From NCBI GenBank assembly GCA_019095985.1, contig JAGTTF010005592.1:1-64000 (forward strand): a stretch of DNA of 64,000 nucleotides, written 5' to 3'. This DNA comes from Streblospio benedicti (lineage: Eukaryota; Annelida; Polychaeta; Spionida; Spionidae). The position numbers and the translations under genes were made by a program. Position 1 is the stretch's first letter. Each line of letters opens with the position of its first letter. The notes under the pieces are model-generated. The model saw only the letters and a program-made list of their open reading frames with translations. It ran no database searches and was not told where the DNA came from. Of the stretch, positions 50,386 to 62,030 are shown piece after piece.

Positions 50386-51784
50386 CCTTATATGACCCTC
50401 AATATCCTGCAGTTGCTGGTTAGTTTGGTTGTCTATTTTTCTTCATTCATCTGCATCAACATGAGATGTAAAGTGTGCTCTGGACGTGCTGTTCATATTG
50501 TGATTATGTAAGTTCTAGTTTTATATCTGGTTAGCAAAATGTCAAGTCCCTTTCAGGTTATAAAGATAGCATTCAGAGAGGTGAAATTTCAAAAGGATCT
50601 ACATGTACATGTATGCTCATTTTGTTTGTGAATCCTGTTTGGGTGACTTTACTGACTTACTTAACTGATATGACAGTGAAATGGTGCATGAACATTCTAA
50701 GTTTTCGAAACGGCAAAATTACAAAATATGTATGCGAAATCTGAAAATTCATCCTTTGAAAAAAGCAAGAGCTGTTATAGGCAAATACTTGTAATAGGGT
50801 TAATGAAACCCCAGAAAAAATGTGATTTTAAAGGAGTGTGGGTTGCATTGCCATTGCCCGTGGGCCATAAGGCAGGCGGCCTGTCGGCTTGTCCCCCCTT
50901 CCTGGCACAAGGTGATTTATCCACCGTGTCACATGCCATCACTCTGATTGGTCATTGTCTTTAATGAATTTTACATACGTCTTTTGTTCCATTTTAACTG
51001 CTCGGTTCCATTGTGTACTTGTATTTTCATTTGACACCTAGAAATTGAATTCCTCATACTATTGTTTTGACACTGAAAAATTGAATTTGCTACTATAAAT
51101 GATCATCTGTTTATAGGCATTTAAATTGTCACTGGTTATTTAGAATCAAGGTTATAAGGGACTGCCAGTTTGGAAAAGAAAGGTATTTTAAAGGTGCTGT
51201 GTAAACAAGTGTAGGTAGGTCTTGGCTGTAATAACTTTATGTGCACATCAATAATCATGTGCAATTCAAGAATGTCTAAATTGTGTACAATCATTGTTAC
51301 TTGTTGGTTGTAATGAGAACACCAGAATCGTGGTTTTATCTTGATTACAAAGGGTGTTAATTATGTTTCTACAAGTGGCCATTTTGACAGCCATCTTGTT
51401 TTACTTACCTATTTAGTTGGTTCTTGGTGCTTAACGTATGTCTGCGTTAGACTGGCGACAGTCTGAATAGTGTGATAGGGCCCCAAATCTAGTGATTTGG
51501 AGGTGCAGTAAGACATTTCATTTGCTATAGTATAATCAAACTCCATATTTTCTAATAAACTCTCTCAAATATTTCTCTAGCAAGCATATTTCTTCCATAG
51601 GAAACACATACATGTATTTACAATGTTACTTACTGTATACCAAAAGGTTGCTTGCTTAATACACTAAAACTTAGCAGACATCTTACATAGGAGCGTCAAT
51701 TATTTCATAGTTGTGGTGTACTCCTTTGTTCAACTTCAAAAAAAAAAAAAGTACTAGGAAGTACTTGTTCACGAACGTCACTAA
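50386..51784. other. Unassigned sequence left of element B
   Basis: AT-rich, with a 78-codon ORF at 50728-50964 that shows no motif. A poly-A run lies near 51738. No repeat with defined ends was recognised. Confidence 0.3.
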
Positions 51785-52150
51785 TAGTCAGGCTGCCTCG
51801 CGCCATATTTCGCGAAATCGTTCACGGAATGAAAGAAGCATGAAATTTGGCAGGTTGCAAGAACATCCCATATGAAGTATTTTAAGCTATAGGGCCATCG
51901 CAGATTTGACCCCTGACCCGAATGGCGGCCATTTTCCAAAATGGCCGACAAAAAAATATATGATCATCAATATCTCATCATCTAGTCAACTCAAACTTCT
52001 CATATTGGTGTTAGAATTTATGTATTCAATAGTAGACAATGTCTGCTTTCAAACATATATCCTTAACCTTTGACCTCTATGACAGCCATCTTTCAAAATG
52101 GCCGACAACAAAAAATAAGCGTTAATAGCTCAGTATCTAATACAGTTAGA
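51785..52150. repeat. Left TIR of element B
   Basis: It contains two sub-repeats. The first has ggcggccattttccaaaatg and a DR1 of TGACCC half-sites (51907-51919). The second has agccatctttcaaaatggc and TAACCT-T-TGACCT (52064-52076). Confidence 0.85.
51907..51919 (-). promoter_or_regulatory. DR1 nuclear-receptor-like site, left TIR
   Basis: On minus it reads GGGTCA-G-GGGTCA, two half-sites one base apart. It mirrors the site at 58191-58203. Direct repeats with one spacer are bound by RXR/HNF4/COUP-type receptors in animals; use here is inference. Confidence 0.5.
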
Positions 52151-52511
52151 ATCATGATAATTATGTCATATCATATATATTCATTCATAATTATTGTAAT
52201 AAACCTAGTAATAATAATAATATGTTATTGGGAACTGATAATTTTTCATAAGAACAATTATTAATGGGTCAGAAAGATGTACAAAGTAAGTATTCAGTGC
52301 TCCTCTGTGAGTGCACCCCCACTGCAGCCACAGGGAATTGAGTTCAAAGGGGGGTTTAGTTGAACCCCTGAACTCCCGGACTATAAGCCTGTGGTTCTCA
52401 GAAAAATCAATATTTTCTAAGAAATGTAGTATGTAGTATGTGTGATACTAGTACAAAGTATTTGTGAAATAAAAATAATAGTTTTATTATGTAATAATAT
52501 ACTTTCGTATC

Positions 52512-55500
52512 ATGTCATCAAAAACATATAAATTAGTAGACCCCAACTCATCAACTTGTGCTGATAAACATGACTGTATAGAATGGGACAACTCATCTAC
52601 TGAGAATGATTCTACTGAATGGAACAAGTGTGTTATTTGCCAAAAAACCACTGAAGAAATACTCCGATGTCCAGACAATTCAAAACAGAATTCCAAAGGC
52701 GCTGGGTACAAAACTCTTGCTGACAATTTACAGGGCTTCAAGGAGATTGACTGCTTACCATCACATATCCTTTGCCGGTTAAATAAATGGTCAGATATTG
52801 AAGAAACATTTAGAAATCACAAAGCCAAATGGCATGATGTTTGTCGACTTCAGTACAATAAAACTAAACTGGAACGTGCTGCAAAGAGGAAAGCAACTTC
52901 AGAAGAAAGCAGTGTCAGTGATGAAGCACCAAAGAAATTTACTCGCAAAAGTGTAGCTAAACCTACTTGTGCGTCAGAACTTTGCTTCTTCTGTGATGAT
53001 CTTGGAACAGATAGTGAGAGATTGTGCAATGTGTCAACCTTAGAACTTGATGTTCGTATCCGTAAATGTGCAGCAGAGTTGAATGACCAAAAGTTGCTGT
53101 CTAAATTGGGATCATGTGATCTTATTGCACAAGAGGCCAAGTACCACCTTTCATGTCTAACTGTCTTATACAACAGATCGAGACCAAAAGGTACTTTGCA
53201 TTTAAATACAATGGTCCTAGTCTTGTTATTTTATTATATTTGTGATATTGTTTTGACATCCTTAATGTATTATGTTCATCATTATATTCATTTCTATTGA
53301 TGATTAAGAGTGTTTCAAATTGACACATCACTCTACAAATGTACTTATTCATGCATTTATTTGAAAAGGTACCAACGACCTAAAACAAAGCAAGGCCATG
53401 AATGATGCCATAGCACTTGCAGAGTTGATTGCATACATCAAAGATACAAAGGCAAGCTCTGAACATACGCCCGTTTTTCGACTGGCAGATCTGAATAAAA
53501 TGTACTCTACCAGAGTTGAACAACTGGGAACTGCCTTGCCAAGTGGCCGTGTGAATTCCACTCTCCTGAAAGAAAGGATTCTTGCACAATTCTCTGACTT
53601 GGTAGCTCATCAGGAAGGTCGAGATGTCCTTCTTGTATTCAAAAAGGATGTTGGGCCAGCAATGAAAAAAGCATGCTACCAGGATGCTGACGATGACGCA
53701 GTGATCCTTGCAAATGCTGCAAATATCATTCGTAGAGATATTTTCAGCAAGAAAGTTACTTTCACTGGGACGTTCAACAGCCAGTGTCAGGAATCGTCAG
53801 TTCCAAGTTCATTGGTCGCATTGGTTTCTATGATTCTGTATGGTCCAAACATCAAAAGCCAGTCAAGTTACTCGTCAATACCTCAGGCTGTACTAACTGT
53901 GTCACAGTTAATGATGTTTAATTGCTTCACTAAGTGCAGAGATACTAGTTCTCCCACGTTGAGACACAATCAAGAGAGAGAAACCCCACTTCCACTGTAC
54001 CTTGGAATGCTTGTCCAGAACAGAACCCGCAAGAAAGAGCTCGTAGACATGCTGTTTGAACTGGGCCTGTGTATCTCATACGATCGAGTGATGGGAATTT
54101 CCACTGCTCTAGGAAACAATCTATGCAGTCACTTTGAGAGGGAGAACGCTGTCTGTCCTCCAAAACTGAAAGGAGAACTCTTTACAACGGCAGCCATTGA
54201 TAACATTGACCATAATCCTAGTGCAACAACGGCCCAGGATTCATTTCATGGAACTGGAATATCCCTGTTCCAGCATCCCAGTGAAAATGCAAATGGTATT
54301 GAACGGAGCACCATAGAATCTTTAGACAGTGAGCACATCAGTTCTAAACGAGGCATGGACAAATTGCCACAGTCATACACTGATATACCACCAGTTACTC
54401 TTAGTAAGAAAGACCCTGTGCTCCCAAGACTTCCGGGTCCCAATAAGTCAGACTGTGCGCTCATCCCTCAAGCCCTGCAGGTAGAATACAGGTATAATCA
54501 GTTTTGGTTTCTATACACATTATGTTTTTATAAATGAAAACGTTATTTGGTCTCTCATCTAATCTAGGTCAGATTTGCAATGCCCTGGTAAGTTGTTGAT
54601 TTAACTTGTGGTTATTTCAGATGGCTCGAGCATGTCAGACAGGTAGTGGGCGTGGGCTCACTTGATAGGAATGAGAATATATCATGGGCAGCCTACCACG
54701 CCAGCCGTCAAAATGATGAAACTATGACCTGTAAAACATCACTTAGTTGCCTACTACCCCTGTTCTATGAAGAGGCAAAGTCTGTATCTATGCTTCGCCA
54801 TGGGATGGACATTGTGAAAGCTGCAGTGGGCATTCTAAATCCTGGACAGATTCCAGTCATTAATGCAGATCAGCCTTTGTACACACTGTGTAAGCATATC
54901 CAGTGGACCTGGCCTGGCCGTTATGGGGAAGATCACTTTGTGATTATGTTTGGGGGTCTGCACATAGAGATGAATGCTTTTAAGATATTAGGAAACATGC
55001 TTGATAGCAGCGGTTGGACTGGTGCACTCACTCAAGGTAACATTGCCTCCTCAGGCACAGCTGACTCCTACCTAAAGGTGTCCCACGTAGCACGCACGCG
55101 ACATGCTCATCAGGTTACAGCGTCAAGCCTGCACATTCTCCTGCACAAAGCCTACACTGATTATGTCAACAATCAAGATAGTGAAGAAAATGTGAAGACA
55201 ATAGAAGTCTGGAGTGATGAGAAGTCCGCAATCAGTCCACAGTTTCAGTTTTGGTTAACCATTTTGCAATTGGAACTCAAGGTATTGCTGTTTGTCAGAT
55301 CGCTGAGACAGGCTGATTTCAAACTTTATGTAGATTCACTATCAAAGATTGTACCTTGGTTTTTTTCTCTTGACCACACCAACTATGCACGGTGGATTTC
55401 CGTCCATTTACGTGACATGACAACTCTTGGAAGTAAACATCCTGCTATATACAAGGAGTTCCTGGATGGAAACTTCACTGTGAAGAAAACCAAGCGAGCA

Positions 55501-57433
55501 TTTTCTAATATAGCAACAGACCAAGCTCACGAACAAAACAATGCCTGTGTGAAGGGCGATGGAGGTGCTGTAGGCTTAACGCAGAACCCCACAGCCTTAC
55601 AAAGATGGATGGTGTCAGGTCCAGAGATGGCTCGTCTGATTGACGAGTTTCAAACATCAGTAGAAAAAGATAAAATGGAGTCAGATCGTCGTCATCATGA
55701 ACAAACAGGAAGTACACAGAAAACATTTTTCGACCAAGTTAATGCCCTCAGTAGTGCAATTGAAGAGATGGGAAACCCATTCACTGAAGAGAGTGGTGAT
55801 TTGCTCGTCTTGGACACCAGGGAGCTCTCTGATCCAGCAGTGCACAGCACAATGCGCACACTGGAGAAAAAAGGACAAGAGCAGTATGATGCAATTGTTA
55901 AAGAACGTCTGGTGACAAATGAAAAACATGTTAATGATTCAATTAAAATATATTTCCTCTTTTCAGTCGTCCACTAGTACGTGAACAGTCAACAGAAAAG
56001 CAACTGCTGACATCCGTGAAGAGTAACTGTTCGCTCTTCTCCAGTTTGTACATATCCTGCCAAAGATGTGATGGCAACCTTGATGAGTTTTTTGCCCATG
56101 AGAATCAGGCATACCCTCTATCACTTTCTCATGTGGGCAAGCTAAGGTTAGGAACAAAGTCTGACATATAATAGTAAGCTGCCTAAAAGAATTGGTTCCC
56201 ACCCCAACCGAGGAATCCAGAACAAATGAATCACTATATGATAACACCCCTGCAGTGAATGTTGTCATCCTGGATGGAGCAGTATTAGTGAATATGCTGA
56301 AGCCTGGGACAGTGCGTACCTTTTCAGAATATGCCTCCCAGATATTCTTATCATATATCACTACACAGCTACTTTGCGTGAAGAGAGTAGATGTGGTGTG
56401 GGATGAATATGTAGATGGCAGTCTGAAAGAATACACACGTAGTACAAGAGGTAAAGGAAGTCGTAGGCGGCAAGAGTTTTTGAGGAATGATGCCAACAAG
56501 GGCAGAACTCTTCACGTTTTTGAGCTTGCAAATAGCAAATCTAGTAACCCCGTTTCAGGTGATCACCACACACCACCATGATGTACTCTGCACACAGCCA
56601 TTGGATACCACCGAACTTGCTCCTTGTACTCAGGAGGAAGCAGATACCCCCATTTTCTTGCATGTACGCGATGCTACAAATCAAGGTTGTCGTAAAGCAA
56701 TGATCCGTACAGTTGACTCTGACGTAGTAGTGTTGCTGTTGCAGCTGTTCCACAGCTTAACATTGATGAGCTTTGGATTGCATTTGGTACAGGCAAGAGT
56801 TTTCGATACCTCCCTGCACATCATATGTCTAATGCACTTGGTCCAAATCGCTGCACAGCCTTGCCATTCCTGCATGCATTTAGTGGCTGTGATACAGTTT
56901 CATGCTTTGGTGGCCGTGGAAAACGCACTGTCTGGGACATCTGGAAGGCATATGGATGAGGTGACTCCAGGTGCATTAGCATCAACTCCCGATCTCAGCC
57001 AGTGCATGACCACCATGATGTTCTGGAGCGATTTGTGATTTTGCTGTATGATCGCACAAGCAGTAAAGAAGATGTGAATGTTGCCAGAAAGCAGCTATTT
57101 GCACAGAAAGGAAGACCAATGGACGGGCTTCCACCAACCAAAGCTGCACTAAAAGAGCATACAAAAAGAGCTGCATACCAGGCAGGTCATGTCTGGGCCA
57201 CCATGTTTGTTCGTGAACCCATTTTACCATCTCCTGCTGAATGGGGATGGTTGCAAACAGACAATGGAGGTTGGAAAGTAAAATGGACGGAGCTGCCTGA
57301 GGCTTCACATGCCTGTCGCCAGCTATTAAGGTGTGGGTGTAAAAAAGGCTGTAGAGCCAAGTGCAAATGTGTAAAGGCTGCACTGCCATGCACTGCTCTC
57401 TGTCTGTGTGGAAGCATATGTGACCGTGAATGA
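52512..57433 (+). CDS. Large PIN/FEN1-like and CXC protein of element B, interrupted
   Basis: Exon 1 is 52512-53190 (CVICQKT, CRLQYNKTK and further C/H groups, zinc-finger-like). Exon 2 is 53369-54491 and exon 3 starts at 54621, with GT-AG ends and matching phases. Exon 3 includes NENISWAAYHASRQ, PLFYEEAKSVSMLRHGMDIV, VINADQPLYTLCKHIQWTWP, FGGLHIEMNAFKILGN and DQAHEQNNACVKGDGGAVGL. After about 55960 the frame shifts several times. The nuclease-like motifs follow: CTQEEADTPIFLH, TVDSDVVVLLL and HAFSGCDTVSCFGGRGK. It ends in a CXC block (RCGCKKGCRAKCKCVKAALP) and a TGA at 57433. I count about four breaks. The shared ADQPLY/GGLHIEM signature is known to me only from uncharacterised multi-copy proteins. 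It is presumably the element's transposition protein. Confidence 0.7.
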
Positions 57434-57839
57434 AATGTTATTTGCTCAATACTGCACCATGACAAACAAGGTGTACATGTATGACAATGGTATCTATTAC
57501 GTTGTACTTTTTTGTAAATAATTATGTTGTACATAGGTAAAGATCTGTTGCTTTACGAAGTGATCCGTTAATTTTGAAATATATCCCTGGTATTTACATA
57601 TACTCGTTATATTGGTATATATTTACAGTGATGCATATTGATTGTAAGATTTCATAATGCATAGGTATAAAATATAGATAAGCAAATGTTATTCCTTTTA
57701 TTTTCACAACTCAAACTCAATGCACAAACAATTAGCTGGTCACAAATTCTACCTATAATCTACTTCTACAAGATTTTGGTGGTCGATCACGATTCTATAT
57801 CAACTAGGCAAAGAGCTACTAACTCATATATTTTCATCG
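57434..57839. other. 3' UTR and inner part of the right terminal region
   Basis: AT-rich after the CXC stop. From about 57700 diverged words of the third TIR sub-repeat appear. No gene. Confidence 0.4.
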
Positions 57840-57879
57840 GCCATATTGTGGCCGCCATATTGAAAGATGGCTGCCATAG

Positions 57880-57892
57880 AGGTCAGAGGTCA
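57880..57892 (+). promoter_or_regulatory. Perfect DR1 site, AGGTCA-G-AGGTCA
   Basis: Two exact consensus half-sites with one spacer base, in the innermost right sub-repeat. Confidence 0.55.
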
Positions 57893-58030
57893 TTGATTTA
57901 GTTATATTAGAACACCTTAACTTAAAACTGTAGGTTTGACCACCAAAATCACACTTACGAGTTGACTAGATGATGAGATATGGAAATTCATATATTTTTC
58001 GTCGGCCATTTTGGATAATGGCCGTAATTG

Positions 58031-58043
58031 AGGTCAAAGGTCA
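58031..58043 (+). promoter_or_regulatory. Perfect DR1 site, AGGTCA-A-AGGTCA
   Basis: Two exact consensus half-sites with one spacer base, in the middle right sub-repeat, 151 bases from the previous site. Confidence 0.55.
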
Positions 58044-58190
58044 AATAAAGGATATATGTTTGAAAGTAGACATTGTCTACTATTGAAAATATATGTTTTA
58101 ACACCAATATGATAAGTTTGAGTTGACTAGATGATGAGATATTGATGTTCGTTTTTTTTTGTCGGCCATTTTGGAAAATGGCCGCCATTC

Positions 58191-58203
58191 GGGTCAGGGG
58201 TCA
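58191..58203 (+). promoter_or_regulatory. DR1 site, GGGTCA-G-GGGTCA
   Basis: It lies in the outermost right sub-repeat, 160 bases from the previous one. It is the inverted counterpart of 51907-51919. Confidence 0.5.
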
Positions 58204-58315
58204 AATCTGCGATGGCCCTATAGCTTAAAATACTTCATATGGGATGTTCTCGCAACCTGCCAAATTTCATGCTTCTTTCATTCCGTGAACGATTTATCAC
58301 CAGGCAGCCTGACTA

Positions 58316-59568
58316 TAAGTAACAACGTTTGACATACAACGTTTAGGTGCACCTGCAGGCACTGATCTGTATTTATGTTATGAAAATGAAGGTCGTCATT
58401 TCCGCTGATCTGATCGGAGATGGCAGTGCCTACTTTGATTTGATTTTAGAAAATAATAATCAAACTAGATACTCCGATATGACTGTATTCTATATTTAGA
58501 CTAGCAATCTCTCTGCATTAATGTTTCATTAAAAATCCAATGTTCAACCGTGACTGCACCCAGGGCAGTCAACTTACTTAAATGCCTCGCCAATTGGGGT
58601 AGACTTTTGGGGTGGACGCTAAAGTCCACCCGTCCCGGGTTCCTACACTAACTACTTTGCTTACACTCTCCCCCCCCGTGCACCCCCTTGTTTATGATAA
58701 AAATATACTACTAGTCTTAATACAAGAGATAAATGAATAAATAAGAATAACTAAATAATGGTGATAATATGAATCACATCAAGTATCGGTGCAGTGTTCT
58801 ACCAAGTCTACCAAGTCCATATATTGATATGAGCAAAATTTAAGTATCAAAATGTGGCATCAAAATGCAATCCCTATATGCGCATGCAGGAGCAGCATGC
58901 AAAGTCTTTTTTGATATTCTTATTATTATAAAAACAGAACAAATTATGAGGTCCGAAATGTACTAAATTTGATTGAAATCACAAATTTTCACATCTTCAA
59001 TGCTTTATCAAGTAAAAAATTGTATTTTATTGTGGTGTTATATGAATCACCGAGATTTCGAGCAAAATTATGGGCATGCATTATGGCATTGTCACTGAAA
59101 TAAAATTATTAAAACTAAAAAAACTATAAAAAATGTGTGAGTTGTCATATATAGCATTAAGTTATTTTGTTTACAATTTGTGAGTCCTATCCCATATAGA
59201 TCTTTTACATTTGTTTTTCCATCTCATCTTTTCCATCCTCATTTTACTCTTTTCTTTCTATATATTAGATATTATTTCATCTTCAGCTCCCCCCAGATTA
59301 TCCGCCCTTGCCTAACTCTTGGTGCAGAATGAAGAATGGTAAATGAGGAGCATAGCATTATAATACTTTATTTTGTAAAAGCATACTATGTATAGCTGTT
59401 GTGTATCTGACGAATCTGCTGTGACGTATCCTGATGCGCACTGCAGAATAATCTGATACATAGAGAGAACGTGGTTCTCTTCCCATATGACTGTTGTGTA
59501 TCGGATGAATCTGACTCGCCTAAACATCAAGTTAGAATATTCTTACACAATATTTTACGCGCGACAAC
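58316..59568. other. Intergenic, no clear feature
   Basis: AT-rich with a GC-richer patch near 58590-58690 (cccgtcccgggttcc). No ORF, RNA gene or repeat with defined ends is supported. Confidence 0.3.
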
Positions 59569-59976
59569 ATGGGTAAAAATAAGGACTCAAAGAGATTCAA
59601 ATTGAAGCATTCAGAACTTCAAGTGAGTCAACAATTTCAAAATATCGTGGACCTACACATTGAAAACCTGGCTTTGAAGATGCAAAACGACCTAGTAAGA
59701 CTTATGTTCGCCAAAAAGAACTGCGAAGAAGCAAGAGTAGTGGAGATTTTTGAGCGCACCGAAAATGCGCTTGTCGGGCAATATGGAGAAATGAAGCAGG
59801 TTGCTCAAGCGAGTGAAGATGAAGAAAATTGCAGCAAAGTGAAAGCTCTGCAGGCCATGGAATTGCGCGTTAAAGAGGTCAACTTTCGGAGGAGCACGTA
59901 TGTGGTAGTGGCGGGAACGACGTCACACATGATGCCAACTAAAGAAGTGTCACAATTAAAACATTTTAGTAGTTAA
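59569..59976 (+). CDS. Unrecognised intron-less helical protein, 135 residues
   Basis: The start context is good (acaacATGGG). The protein begins with a basic stretch (MGKNKDSKRFKLKHSE) and continues as a long helix with heptad character (QFQNIVDLHIENLALKMQND, then EDEENCSKVKALQAMELRVK). The end may be non-native (RRSTYVVVAGTTSHMMPT). An AATAAA lies 12 bases after the stop. The ORF is more GC-rich than its flanks. It could be a small host gene, a retrocopy or the first exon of a larger gene. The role is unknown. Confidence 0.5.
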   Translation: MGKNKDSKRFKLKHSELQVSQQFQNIVDLHIENLALKMQNDLVRLMFAKKNCEEARVVEIFERTENALVGQYGEMKQVAQASEDEENCSKVKALQAMELRVKEVNFRRSTYVVVAGTTSHMMPTKEVSQLKHFSS

Positions 59977-59983
59977 TCCTAGG

Positions 59984-61726
59984 ACTAATAAATAACGTAT
60001 ATGGGGCGGGAGCTGCATTTCTTTATCAACCAAGGTGTCCAAAAGAATGTATTGCTATCGTAAATTCATTTGGACATGTCTAAAATACTGAAAACGCTGA
60101 TCTAAAATCCTTTATTTTTTCCTACAAGTTGATGAATCAAGCCACATGAACCATTGCTCCATTGGTATTGCACGGTGAAATTTATATACCCAAACACAAA
60201 AACCTGTGTAGTGCAAGGCAATAAATGCTATTTTCATAACAAATCACTAATATATTTTCTAAAAATGACACGAATTCAACGTCTTTATGGTGTCAAGCTC
60301 GTTCAAATTTAATCCAAAGGTCCAGCCAGTTTTACTTTTACATGATTTATTTACTTTGGCTGTCTTTTGTATGCTGCACATATGTTTTTAAAAGTGAGAC
60401 GTGTGCAAAACATCATAAAAAATACGTTAGGGGTAAGACAATTAGCAAAATAAGCAAATGCTGTACTTTCATTTATCATAGTTGTGATTTATCTATATTC
60501 TGGATATTAGAGATTAATATAGATATTCTGGATCAGGATTGGAATATGTTTCTCTTAATACTAGTTCAATTGATTGCATCTCAAGTTGATTTTTATGAAA
60601 ATAGTCCGGTCTGTTTGTCAACACAAAATCCATATTGGGTCCAGACCGGATATGAATTTCTGTATCTGGTTCCTAGCCAATCTGATAACCCTTTATATAT
60701 ATAGCCAATGGATAATTAATAAGCAGTTTTATCAATTTATAAGTAGCAAAATCATACATAGTCTGAAAAACTGTGACCACAAACTTGAAATGAAAAGTCA
60801 GATTTTGATGCTCTGATTTAAAAAAAAATAAAATGTCAATTGAAAAGTCTATTGAAGGTCAAAAACTCACACTTATGGTTATTTGTAAAATCCATGAAGC
60901 CATGATTCCTACTCATAGTACCAAATTTCATTTATTCTTTAGTATGCTGGTGTGTACTGGTGTAGTTAATCCTTTTAAAAAATATAATATTTGGAATGTG
61001 TGATATTATCATGATCATGTATATAGTAAAGAGGTTCATGCAATTCTGTTATAAAATAGTTGCTTAATGATCCTATATGGCGTGGCAGGACAAATGAAAA
61101 GATGCTCAGGAAAATGGAATGCTTTAATGACTGTAAAACAATCTCTCAATTATAACTATTATTCAGTTTGATTAAAACAGCTTCAAAGCAGTGATTGCTG
61201 CATGCAGTTGATCTAATTTCTAACCATCACTCATGTGGCTTACGTTGCATTCTACAAGTATTAAAGAACTTAAATGTTAGTAGATGGACTAGAATAAGTG
61301 GGCTTGATCTTACAACACTGTGGTTGTGAGATCAAAATGATGTTGTTATTTCAGAGGGCACTGTTGAATATGTTGCGATCAGTCTCATGGGTTTGGCTGG
61401 GCACGCTCGTCAGTTCGTTTTATCGCCATGGGCGAGAGATTTTAAGGATGGGCGAGAGATTTTGCTTACTCTTTCACCAATGTGGCGTATCATTTTCATT
61501 CAAGAAAAATTCGTAAAAAAACGAATTTTGTCCGCTAAATCGAGACTAAATGTTAGAACGCCGTTCGCCATCAATCATTCTAGTTGACAACATTTCGGAA
61601 CGCCGTTCGTGGATAGACTGTTACACTGACCCCTTTTCTGCGCCGCACGCTTGTTGAAATATCATTATTACTGGTGGAGCGTAGCAGAGCGAGATAGAGG
61701 CAGTGTAACAGTCTACTGCTGATACA
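59984..61726. other. Unassigned sequence with small repeats
   Basis: A short hairpin lies at about 60602-60652 (atagtccggtctg against cagaccggatat). gggcgagagatttt occurs twice near 61431 and 61451, and gaacgccgttcg twice near 61556 and 61598. ORFs at 60342, 60574 and 61298 show no motif. Confidence 0.35.
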
Positions 61727-62030
61727 AACATAGGTAAAATACAGCGTGTTCAGCCATGTTATAAATCAATGAGAGCGCTATTCGTTGCAACGGTGTGGTT
61801 TTGCCAACATGGCAGCACCAATGTAGTTCATCAATATAGCAAGACTGTATTTGAAGAATACTATCTTCCTTAGAATGAAAAAATACATGGTGATGTCTCA
61901 TTGTTCTTTTCCGTCTGTAAATTTATGTTACTGTCTTGCACTTGTGTGAATTGATTTTGTAGCCTGATCCACATAATCTAGTATGTGAATTGAGCTATGA
62001 ACTATTTATGAAATCCAGTGTTTGATTTAA
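61727..62030. repeat. Dispersed repeat, shorter copy
   Basis: It matches 27060-27620 in the same orientation but lacks about 250 bases of the middle. It holds gagcgctattcgttgcaacg and gagctatgaactat. The boundaries start with acataggtaaaa in both copies. Confidence 0.75.

Larger units (their letters stand above)
51785..58315 (+). mobile_element. TIR element B with PIN/CXC gene, 6.5 kb, TSD TAA
   Basis: The ends read TAGTCAGGCTGCCT in inverted orientation, and the flanks are TAA at 51782-51784 and 58316-58318, a clean 3-bp target duplication. TIR identity extends over about 330 bp, for example gaatgaaagaagcatgaaat and catatgaagtattttaagct. The TIRs are built of sub-repeats of about 155 bp, two on the left and three on the right. 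Each has an ATGGCCG palindrome and a DR1 site. One gene fills the interior. A 3-bp TAA duplication fits PIF/Harbinger-like targeting, but the protein is not a Harbinger transposase. Confidence 0.85.
57840..58315. repeat. Right TIR of element B, three sub-repeats
   Basis: Three units with ggccgccatat, cggccattttggataatgg and cggccattttggaaaatgg are each followed by a DR1 site and by gttgactagatgatgagata in the two outer ones. The outermost unit matches the left TIR best. Confidence 0.85.
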
